Position numbers and translations under genes: made by a program. 64,000 nt of DNA from positions 30,001-94,000 of the forward strand of contig WBZZ01000144.1 in assembly GCA_019918135.1 (NCBI GenBank), read 5' to 3'. The number at the start of each line of letters is the position of its first letter. Position 1 is the stretch's first letter. This DNA is from Paulinella micropora. Taxonomy: Eukaryota; Cercozoa; Imbricatea; Euglyphida; Paulinellidae. The notes beneath the pieces are model-generated. The model saw nothing but the letters and a program-made list of their open reading frames with translations. It searched no databases and had not been told where the DNA came from. Shown here piece after piece: positions 1 to 6,882 of the stretch.

Positions 1-255
1 GTTAATGTCGCTGATTGCGATGTGGTGTGGTGTTGCGTTATGTCTGTATCTTCCAGATGGCGCACGGTCAGATCGTGCAGCTGATGGGCACGATGAGAGC
101 ACTGGTGCGGCGCGGAGTGAATGGCGTGGTGTGTTATGTCTGTGCTCTGTCAGATGGCGCACGGTCAAATCGTGCAGCTGATGGGCGAGATGACGGCGCT
201 GCTGCGCAACGGAGTCGCCTTGCCAGATTTCCCCTGGGCACAAGAAGAGGCACAC

Positions 256-256
<1 letters not shown>
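1..256. other. Host flank with duplicated exon-like segment
   Basis: Two diverged copies of a segment of roughly 90 bp (about 20-120 and 121-225) each encode a version of QMAHGQIVQLMGxMxALxRxGV on the plus strand. In both, the ATGGCGCACGGTCA core is preceded by a pyrimidine-rich stretch ending in CAG or CCAG, like a splice acceptor. It may be a duplicated host exon or a repeat-element fragment. No complete gene can be drawn because the window starts here. Confidence 0.35.
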
Positions 257-321
<65 letters not shown>

Positions 322-322
322 G

Positions 323-356
<34 letters not shown>
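257..356. repeat. TCTA tetranucleotide microsatellite (left flank)
   Basis: About 25 units of TATC/TCTA with one TGTC interruption abut the outer end of the left inverted repeat. The right inverted repeat is also bordered by TCTA/TCCA units, so the virus appears inserted in, or bordered by, a TCTA-type microsatellite. This hides any short target-site duplication. Confidence 0.95.
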
Positions 357-358
<2 letters not shown>

Positions 359-849
359 GATAGATGTAGAGCATTTGGGAGCATTTGTCCCAAACCGTGC
401 CAGGGCAACATATTGTATGTGGGACATAGGTGAAAGTGGGACATGGGCGAAGTGTGGGACATTAAAAGAGTAAGGGTGATGAGTGGGGCCAGATCCCCCA
501 ACATGGCATGGCAAAGTGTGGAACACTAGAGTAAGGGTGATGGGTGGCGCCAGATTGCACCACTAGATGGGCCGGTTTGGCTGACTAGAGCATGAGTTGC
601 CGGAATTCTCGGATTCACACATAATCTCTACCCCAATTTTATAAAATACGATATTTTAATTTTTAATAATGTTTCCTTTTTTGACAACTCAAACAATTCA
701 AGGTATATATAGTTCGAGTGACTAGGCCGAAGTTTTAAAACTTCGTCGAGTGACAAGTGTTCTTCGGGGACCACTCAAGGACAGACCTCACGCACGCCAA
801 GGCGGGGGGGGGGGGGGGGCGCCCTACTGTGGGGGCGCGGGGGAGGCAG
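357..849 (+). repeat. Left terminal inverted repeat
   Basis: The sequence is the near-perfect reverse complement of the right repeat, from TAGATAGATGTAGAGC at the outer end to GGGGGAGGCAG at the inner end. Differences are a G/T change near the outer end and the length of a homopolymer (16 G here, 12 C at the right). The inner part holds the last codons and stop of the leftmost gene. The 357-700 part is AT-rich or low in coding potential, and I see no gene in it. Confidence 0.97.
728..745. promoter_or_regulatory. 18-bp perfect palindrome in left TIR
   Basis: CGAAGTTTTAAAACTTCG is a perfect palindrome. It is flanked by direct copies of TCGAGTGAC at 714-722 and 746-754 and preceded by a TATATATAG stretch. 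Palindrome plus flanking repeats looks like a recombinase or telomere-resolution site. The same arrangement occurs in the right TIR. Function is inferred only. Confidence 0.5.
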
Positions 850-1771
850 CTTGCTTGTAGAAGCGACGGGGCAGTAGCTCGTAGTCGCCAAACTCCTCGA
901 GCCATACATCAAGCTCAGAGTAGTGGTCGAGGCTGGCACGAAAGACTAAGTCTTCGACAGTGTAGTCGGGCTTGGCGGGTACATGGTTGACGTTCGTGTC
1001 CCATTCGTAGACTATGTTGTATGCATCTAGTGCAGAAACCCAGATATCATCCCCTCCGTCGTTATTCAACACGCCCTGATACATGCCCCAGTCATCCTCT
1101 GTTCTCATGAGCTCCAGTTCCAGTCCGCCGTCTATCATCTGGCCTACGGTGTCATGGAAATCGTCGAGTGAGAGAAACCAAACTAGGTTTTCTGCATCCA
1201 GGAAGGTACGATGGAGGGTATCGAATACACGCCTGTAATGGATGATGTACTTAGAGTATTTATCCTCTGTGAGACAAGGGAAGCATCTATTCCTGTATAG
1301 TCCTTGATAAGTGGGAATGTCGTCATCGTCCTTATCGGTGAGGTGACGTAAACACTCGAAGCAAACATTGCTAAGGTCTATTTTTGTTGTCATGTCTAGT
1401 CTCATCAAAAGTCTGAAGAAGGAGAAGCTGTTGGAATGCACACGTATCGGCTTAGGAAGAGTGTACGAATGGGTTATGTAAACTGCCCAAAGGAACTTGC
1501 CTAGCTTTGTTTGTAGACGTATATCGTTTTCAAACTCCTGTACAAGTGCAAGCCATGGCTCTTCGTCTGGATCCATGTAGGTGAAGCCTCGCACTTTGAA
1601 CGAGGCAGCCACATAGCAACGGAAGTCGCTGATTGCCAAGAAAGAAAAAACCACGAACATAGAGAAGAGGTTTCTCTCTAAAAAGTGAATGATGGAGGGC
1701 ATCGAAACCTCTCCTTTGAGCTCAGTACGAGCCTTTTTCGTGGGTCTGGGCATGCCTTCAGTTATTTCCAT
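824..1771 (-). CDS. Leftmost viral gene: F-box-like, Zn-binding protein with C-terminus encoded in the TIR
   Basis: The product is 315 aa and I do not recognise a named family. The N-terminus has a basic, nuclear-localisation-like patch (RPTKKARTELKGE). It is followed by a hydrophobic and aromatic stretch (SIIHFLERNLFSMF...SFLAISDF) that could form an F-box-like helical bundle. Two cysteine pairs (CFEC and CFPC, about 35 residues apart) suggest a zinc site. The last residues, ASPAPPQ, and the stop lie in the inverted repeat, so the rightmost gene ends identically. The ATG chosen (MEITEG) gives a context like the divergent neighbour. An upstream in-frame ATG at 1996 would overlap that neighbour. 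It could be an early host-interaction factor; that is inference from position. Confidence 0.7.
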   Translation of the reverse strand: MEITEGMPRPTKKARTELKGEVSMPSIIHFLERNLFSMFVVFSFLAISDFRCYVAASFKVRGFTYMDPDEEPWLALVQEFENDIRLQTKLGKFLWAVYITHSYTLPKPIRVHSNSFSFFRLLMRLDMTTKIDLSNVCFECLRHLTDKDDDDIPTYQGLYRNRCFPCLTEDKYSKYIIHYRRVFDTLHRTFLDAENLVWFLSLDDFHDTVGQMIDGGLELELMRTEDDWGMYQGVLNNDGGDDIWVSALDAYNIVYEWDTNVNHVPAKPDYTVEDLVFRASLDHYSELDVWLEEFGDYELLPRRFYKQAASPAPPQ

Positions 1772-1828
1772 GTTGCGTTGAGTGATTTGGCCGGAACGTT
1801 CTGGTTGGCGCTTTTTTTTCACGGTAAC

Positions 1829-2206
1829 ATGGAAATAGACATGGCTGCTCCTTGGCCTCGTCGTTTCATCACGTACTATCTTTGGGGCTACCAAGATTAT
1901 CTCGACAACTACGTGGACCCAGTCCCTTTGAATTTCCAACCGAACTCCAATATTTTCTACGACAATCCTCTGTTGCCTCGATCGCTTTTTCGTCATTATT
2001 CAACTTCGCCTACTCGTGCTTACTATGCTCTCTACGTTGTCTATGGCTATTATCTGCTTGGTCCTCTCGATCAGGCTGAATGGGTTCGCTGTACGTTTGC
2101 TGAAGACGTTGGTGGGGCACCTTGCTACATGTACGAGTTTTCTCCTAGCTGCCCGTACTGCTTCCAGAGTCTAGGCGATTGCATGGGACAATGTTGTTTT
2201 GAGTAA
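1829..2206 (+). CDS. Small tyrosine-rich, cysteine-containing protein
   Basis: The product is 125 aa of unknown function, very rich in Tyr, Phe and Pro (YYLWGYQDYLDNYV, YYALYVVYGYYLLG). It ends in a cysteine cluster (C-P-Y-C then C-x3-CC). It is divergent from the leftmost gene with 57 bp between the ATGs. The start MEIDMAAPW was chosen because it lies just after a T8 tract and shares the AACATGGAAATA context with the neighbour; the frame is open upstream. An alternative start is the ATG four codons later. Confidence 0.55.
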   Translation: MEIDMAAPWPRRFITYYLWGYQDYLDNYVDPVPLNFQPNSNIFYDNPLLPRSLFRHYSTSPTRAYYALYVVYGYYLLGPLDQAEWVRCTFAEDVGGAPCYMYEFSPSCPYCFQSLGDCMGQCCFE

Positions 2207-2355
2207 AAATGAGTTTTTAAGCTCAACACGGAAATAGAAATGGTTCTTGAATTATTAAATTCTGGTTTCTATTCGTTTTTTGATTAACTTACTTTTAATA
2301 AAAAATAATAACAGCTGACTAGATAACCGTTCAATCGAAGTCCTTAATAAGAATG
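2207..2355. other. AT-rich intergenic spacer
   Basis: AT-rich convergent spacer without a gene. It contains a diverged copy of the AACACGGAAATAGAAATGG string that resembles the start region of the preceding gene. Confidence 0.5.
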
Positions 2356-2715
2356 TCAGAGGAGATTGTATGGCATAGCTGGTCGTCTGCATTCGCTGCA
2401 TGTAAGCTGCTGATCGGCTTCACCCACCATTTCTTTCTGGCATATTCGGCACAGGAATGTAGGTTGCTGGGAGGCCACGGGCTTGATGATTGTGTTGCTC
2501 TTGGGCGGGATGGGGACGGAGTTGTCCTTGAAGAAGAGGTTGTTGCCACCGGTTCGCCTGTCGTCCCGTTGGTGCACGAGCCTCGCCATGATCTTCTTGT
2601 GGTAGAAGATGAGCCTGTTGTGGTCCTCGATGAGCGTGAGCATCATATGTTCGTCGTTCCTGGCCTTCTCCACACAGTAGTCGCATTGACATCCTTCGCA
2701 GATCGTGTCCGACAT
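2356..2715 (-). CDS. Zn-ribbon-like small protein
   Basis: The product is 119 aa. The N-terminus (MSDTICEGCQCDYCVEKARNDEH) has C-x2-C-x-C-x2-C spacing, and the C-terminus has CRIC and CSEC pairs. Two zinc knuckles are therefore likely around a basic, His-rich middle (HNRLIFYHKKIMARLVHQRDD). The start is the first ATG giving this arrangement; the frame is open further upstream but without a better context. A DNA-, RNA- or ubiquitin-related adaptor are all possible and no family is recognised. Confidence 0.6.
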   Translation of the reverse strand: MSDTICEGCQCDYCVEKARNDEHMMLTLIEDHNRLIFYHKKIMARLVHQRDDRRTGGNNLFFKDNSVPIPPKSNTIIKPVASQQPTFLCRICQKEMVGEADQQLTCSECRRPAMPYNLL

Positions 2716-2773
2716 GCAATGGTCTCCTTTCAGTGGTTTTTTGCAAAGTAGTACTTCCTTTTTTTGTGGTCCA

Positions 2774-2917
2774 CTACAATTTAAAACCTGACTTGTGTGG
2801 CGGGAGTGTGCTGATATTGTTGCTTGGCCTGCGTGGCGGTTTTGTAGATTTAGGTCCCTTCTTCTTCCTAGTCTTCTTTGGGGGACGTGTACTGCTGGGT
2901 GCACTGGTGCTCAACAT
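2774..2917 (-). CDS. 47-aa basic, proline-rich peptide
   Basis: A short frame encodes MLSTSAPSSTRPPKKTRKKK followed by more Lys, Pro and Arg and ends GFKL. An A/T-rich tract lies about 25-45 bp upstream. Its charge suggests nucleic-acid binding, such as a small core or nucleolar protein. Coding status is uncertain because of its length. Confidence 0.4.
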   Translation of the reverse strand: MLSTSAPSSTRPPKKTRKKKGPKSTKPPRRPSNNISTLPPHKSGFKL

Positions 2918-2966
2918 TCTTTCTATCTCGGATGTTCACAGAAAATAAAAAAAAATAACAACATAC

Positions 2967-3090
2967 AAAAAACGTTGTTTTGCTCTCACCTACAGAAATA
3001 TACACACTATATCTGTATATATATCTTGTGGGAGTTGAACCATAGACATTCTTGTGCGCACAAGCTGACTCAGCCAACAGAGCCAGGCAT
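2967..3090 (-). other. tRNA-like / possible Pol III unit
   Basis: On the minus strand, TGGCTGAGTCAGC (3064-3076) resembles a tRNA A box. GGTTCAACTCC (3031-3041) resembles a B box. A T6 run follows at 2967-2972. Between the boxes is a palindrome, CTTGTGCGCACAAG (3051-3064). The T stem does not pair properly and no acceptor stem closes, so this is not an intact tRNA. It could be a degenerate tRNA, a tRNA-derived repeat or a small Pol III RNA. Confidence 0.25.
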
Positions 3091-3109
3091 GTCATGCATG
3101 CGAAGGTGC

Positions 3110-3745
3110 TTATTCCGTTGTTGGTTGTGAGGTGTAGTAAGTATTCGGATGAAACATGTAGGCGAAATGAGCTATCATTGCGTAGAGCACTTCTCGTCTG
3201 ATGTACGTTTTGTTTTTGTATTTCCATCCCAAGTTGTTGGTATCACGGATGTAGTCTGCTATTCTTGCGCGTGTCACTGGGTACAAGGTAACACATTCCC
3301 ATCTGCGATAAAACCTTTTCTCGGTAGGGTAGGAGGTACGACCAAGCATAGATTGTGCTCGTTCGATGGAAACGAGGTCATGGGGATGGAATGTTTCATA
3401 GTAGTGGTCCTTACAGTATGGTTCATTGGTCTTTTTGTCGATGAGCATGGTACACTTCATGCATACTTTGTCGTGACTCGCGATACAGACATTTAGCAAA
3501 GACTGCAAGGGCAGGTTGGAGCTGTAGACAGGTTTCTTGCACTCCACGAATTCCCTGGTCAGCCTGTCCTTCACATAATCCATGAAGGAAGAAGATCCAC
3601 GAAGTAACTTTCGTTTCTTGATTGCTCTTGCCTTCATGTTGTCAAGTAGGCCACATTCCTTCATCGCAGCCAACAGTCTGACGAATTCCCCTACGTAGAG
3701 GTAGTCCATCACCACACAGCCCACGTCACTCTTAAGGAAGTCCAT
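3110..3745 (-). CDS. F-box-like/Zn-binding protein
   Basis: The product is 211 aa. It starts MDFLKSDVGCVVMDYLYVGEF and continues LVRLLAAMKECG-like, resembling the helix-turn-helix of an F-box (hydrophobic L/V-x-x-Y-L then R-L-x-A). A later CMKC...C...H cluster (VCMKCTMLIDK...YCKDHYYETFHPHD) suggests a zinc site. Its plan, helical N-terminus plus Zn module, resembles the two terminal genes. It is divergent from the primase gene across a 383-bp AT-rich promoter region. An upstream ATG-less extension exists, and the start used follows CCCAAAG. An early host-modulating role is inferred. Confidence 0.6.
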   Translation of the reverse strand: MDFLKSDVGCVVMDYLYVGEFVRLLAAMKECGLLDNMKARAIKKRKLLRGSSSFMDYVKDRLTREFVECKKPVYSSNLPLQSLLNVCIASHDKVCMKCTMLIDKKTNEPYCKDHYYETFHPHDLVSIERAQSMLGRTSYPTEKRFYRRWECVTLYPVTRARIADYIRDTNNLGWKYKNKTYIRREVLYAMIAHFAYMFHPNTYYTSQPTTE

Positions 3746-4128
3746 CTTTGGGTTTTCGCTGGAAAAAAAGTAGTGGACGCACAATCCCCTTTGGCGACAA
3801 AAGTCTATATATAATTTAATATCCCCTTTTTAATATTATATATAACCTTAAAAAGTAGTATTTAATTTTATACAGATACTATACAGTGTACACTCAATGC
3901 TTTCCCTAGTCAAGCATTGTGCAGCCGTTACTTTTTTAGAAATGTTTGAAAAAAATTTCTGTGGTGAAGCAAGGCTTTTTGAATTTGCTTGTATTCGTTT
4001 TTGATTTTTTGAATCACTTTCAAGCTTTCTACAAAGTCATTAAGTGCTTCTCTGCCTAATTCATTTCGGTAGGTCTATTTCCTTCTTCCATACACGTACA
4101 CACTCACACACACTGTGCATGTGCAGAG
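3746..4128. promoter_or_regulatory. AT-rich bidirectional promoter region, possible origin hairpin
   Basis: This is one of the largest gene-free stretches inside the virus. It has TATATATAATTTAAT-type sequence and repeated TTTTTTGA blocks. A palindrome AGTGTACACT lies at 3885-3894, and a perfect 8-bp stem, CAATGCTT/AAGCATTG (3895-3902 with 3912-3919), has a 9-nt loop. Its place just upstream of the primase-helicase gene suits an early divergent promoter and perhaps a replication origin. Confidence 0.45.
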
Positions 4129-6882
4129 ATGATGCAAGAATTCGAATGTGAGCGCCACGGGACTGTTTCCATCTTCTGTGGAACTTGCTACCCTGGTAAT
4201 GTCCATCGAAACATGACCACCCTCGAGGAATTTAGGTCGGAACACAAGCACGACATGATCCTGACAAGCTTCATGAAGGTCCGCGAAGCTCGTACCATCT
4301 TCAGGTATGTTGCTGACACTCTCGATACCTTCGATGTGGCAGTTAGAAGAGTACTTGCGTCTGAGGACAGAAACTTCTGGCACACTGTCTTTTTGGAAGG
4401 GAGAGAGGTAGGGTTGAAGATCGACATCGATTACCCGACCGACGAGAATGAACAGGGCAAAGACTATATGGTACGCACGTTCATGAATGTCCTCATTGGT
4501 GCCATCGATCTTACTTTGGGAGAGGATTTGGATATCATCAACGCAATTGCAGCGACTGATCATGAAAACTATCTTGTATGTTGCGATCTCAAGCACCCTG
4601 AGAAGCTGTCTATGCACGTACATTGTGATCACATTACGTTTACCGACGTTAGACATTTAGCTAGGTTCATGCGGCGGGTCTGTGAGCACATCAATGTCAC
4701 CGAACCAGGGCTGGCAGCCGCGATTGACCTCGATATCTATGTTGCCAACAAGAGCATGAAGCTGCCTTTGCAGAGAAAGCCTGAGGATAGACAGCCACAG
4801 CTAATCTTCCCTACTGGTTTTGGCTTTTCGGAAGACTGCAGCGATGAGATGGCTATAAGGATTGGCTTTGCACATAAGCCTGCTTTTCCTGATGAGAGAG
4901 CGATCGTGGACTATGATGACATGGAACCTACCGAGCTGGACGATGAGCTCAGCAAGAGAATCAGGCAGTCTATCATCGAGTACAGTGGCTACACTCCTCA
5001 GGAGAATGGCTATTTCCAAGTCATTCCGCGCAACGGGCATGGTAATACCTGGGTCGTACAGTTCAGGGAGAAAGAGAGGGATCGTGCCTGCATCGTAGAC
5101 CAAGACAGGACTCATCGCGGGACATCGGATGGCAAGAGAGGACAGTCGACGATGATCCAGATGGTCAGTGACAGGAAGTTTCGTGTTGAGTGTCTTGCGT
5201 GCAACCAAAACACTGTCATGGACATGCTGCCGGATGAGGAAAAGGTCGACATTGAACGTGAGCAGCAAGAGGAAGTGGATGCGTTGAGCGAGAACTTGTA
5301 CGATGGTCTTCGCGACAAACGAGGTGAGTACGCACACGACGCTAGCTTCGAAATTGGCGACGATCTTCCCACCGAAACTATACGAGACGCTATGAGGGAA
5401 CACACCGAAACGATCAAGAGGGTAACCAACACATTCACGAAGTACTGGAAGAGAATAGTGACTCGCCCGAAGCAGAGTGGCAAGAAGAAGCGTCGTCTCG
5501 CCGAAGCACAGGGGCCATCGCTTGACGAACTCAAGGAGAGATTTGCCGCCGCTCTCGAGGTCTTCATGAACAACATCACTGGCTTCATGAACAGGTGGCT
5601 CTGCGAAGTCCGCTTAGGCAGCAAGTACGTCATCGCGTGCTATGAACCACATGCCAAGACCTGGATGATGAGGAACGCTAATTCTTGGGAGAAAGAGTGT
5701 GACAGCGACTACAGCTACACTTTTCCATTCATGACGGCGAGTGGAAGCTTCGGTGCCGCTATACGATCCTACAACTACATGTGGCGCAGGAACAAGGACA
5801 GGCGTGTGGCAACCAGCATCAACGTGTGCTTCAGACCCGAGCAGCTGGAGTCGGGCGTACTCAACGTCTTCACTGGTCTTGATCTCTCACGTGCCAGGGT
5901 CAATGCAGACTTGGGAGAAGAGGATCCCCAAGTCCTGCGTGCTGCAGTGACACCTTACATTCGCTACCTGCAGTACGTAGTCTGCCAAGGGGATGCTGCA
6001 CGCTTCAACTACTTGCAGAAGTGGATCTACGAAGTTATCGTCGAGAAGCGCAAGCCAGAAACAGCCATCGTGCTCATCGGAGACCAAGGTACTGGCAAGA
6101 CCACTCTCTGTCATTTCTTGAGAAAGATTGTAGGAGATCGTTCTGCTATCTTCGTCAACAAGTCAAGCGAGGCAACAGGCAAGCACAACTCACACTTCGA
6201 AGGCAAGATGATTGTTTTCTCGGAAGAAGCGGTGCATTCTACCGACAAGAAGGGAGTCAACGTGCTGAAGGATCATATCACCAACGACGTACTCCTTATC
6301 AATAGAAAGATGGTTCCTCAGTACACCGTGCGTAACAACATTGCATTTGTATTTACTGGGAACAGCGTCCACACCGTCTGCAACGAGCACAAGGACCGCC
6401 GCTTCGTCTTTTTCCAAGTGTCGCACAACATGCCAAAGGCAGATGCAGAGCGGTATTTTGCGAAACTCAACAGCGTGGACCCGATCGTTGTCGCCTGGTA
6501 TTATTACATGCTCTATCGTGATGAAAAGGAAGTAAACCTTCGAGTGGATATTCCCAAGAACAACAACGTTCTGCACTTCGAAACCTCGCTGGCTACTGCC
6601 CCTTACCATGTACATTTCATCTTCGAGGCGCTGACTAACAACTTCGAAGCAGTACTTCCGCTAGGCAAGGTCGGGTGGCTTGAACAGTACAACCGCTGGG
6701 TTGCTGAACACAGGCTGCGCGGCAATACCTTCATCGTCAGCTATTTCTTGGAGAAAGAACTCATAGCTTACACCAACTGGGACAACGAGGCTGGCACCAT
6801 GCTGCAGACGTGCACTCAGGAGGCACAGCTAGCTAAGTTCCGTGCTGCTCTCACCGACACCACCTATAACCCACTAGTTTAG
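4129..6882 (+). CDS. AEP primase-SF3 helicase (replication protein)
   Basis: The 917-aa replication protein would prime and unwind viral DNA. The archaeo-eukaryotic primase core shows the metal-binding DxD (LKIDIDYP, D99/D101), the S-x-H motif (SMHVH, S161/H163) and a later hydrophobic-D with nearby Lys (AIDLDIYVANKS, about 200-210). The SF3 helicase has Walker A GDQGTGKTT (about 651-659), Walker B KMIVFSEEA (about 693-701) and motif C NIAFVFTGNS (about 737). Cysteine pairs between the two could bind zinc. The first of two adjacent ATGs was used. Its stop overlaps that of the convergent SET gene by 4 bp (TTAGTAG). With no polymerase gene in sight it is the main replicase candidate and probably relies on a host polymerase. 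Confidence 0.93.
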   Translation: MMQEFECERHGTVSIFCGTCYPGNVHRNMTTLEEFRSEHKHDMILTSFMKVREARTIFRYVADTLDTFDVAVRRVLASEDRNFWHTVFLEGREVGLKIDIDYPTDENEQGKDYMVRTFMNVLIGAIDLTLGEDLDIINAIAATDHENYLVCCDLKHPEKLSMHVHCDHITFTDVRHLARFMRRVCEHINVTEPGLAAAIDLDIYVANKSMKLPLQRKPEDRQPQLIFPTGFGFSEDCSDEMAIRIGFAHKPAFPDERAIVDYDDMEPTELDDELSKRIRQSIIEYSGYTPQENGYFQVIPRNGHGNTWVVQFREKERDRACIVDQDRTHRGTSDGKRGQSTMIQMVSDRKFRVECLACNQNTVMDMLPDEEKVDIEREQQEEVDALSENLYDGLRDKRGEYAHDASFEIGDDLPTETIRDAMREHTETIKRVTNTFTKYWKRIVTRPKQSGKKKRRLAEAQGPSLDELKERFAAALEVFMNNITGFMNRWLCEVRLGSKYVIACYEPHAKTWMMRNANSWEKECDSDYSYTFPFMTASGSFGAAIRSYNYMWRRNKDRRVATSINVCFRPEQLESGVLNVFTGLDLSRARVNADLGEEDPQVLRAAVTPYIRYLQYVVCQGDAARFNYLQKWIYEVIVEKRKPETAIVLIGDQGTGKTTLCHFLRKIVGDRSAIFVNKSSEATGKHNSHFEGKMIVFSEEAVHSTDKKGVNVLKDHITNDVLLINRKMVPQYTVRNNIAFVFTGNSVHTVCNEHKDRRFVFFQVSHNMPKADAERYFAKLNSVDPIVVAWYYYMLYRDEKEVNLRVDIPKNNNVLHFETSLATAPYHVHFIFEALTNNFEAVLPLGKVGWLEQYNRWVAEHRLRGNTFIVSYFLEKELIAYTNWDNEAGTMLQTCTQEAQLAKFRAALTDTTYNPLV

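Noticed and set aside
257-356. CRISPR-like or coding repeat from the TCTA run
   Set aside because: Plain tetranucleotide microsatellite with no spacers; frames over it are artefacts.
2963-3100. A complete tRNA gene
   Set aside because: A- and B-box-like strings are present, but the T stem is mismatched, the anticodon loop is wrong and no acceptor stem pairs.
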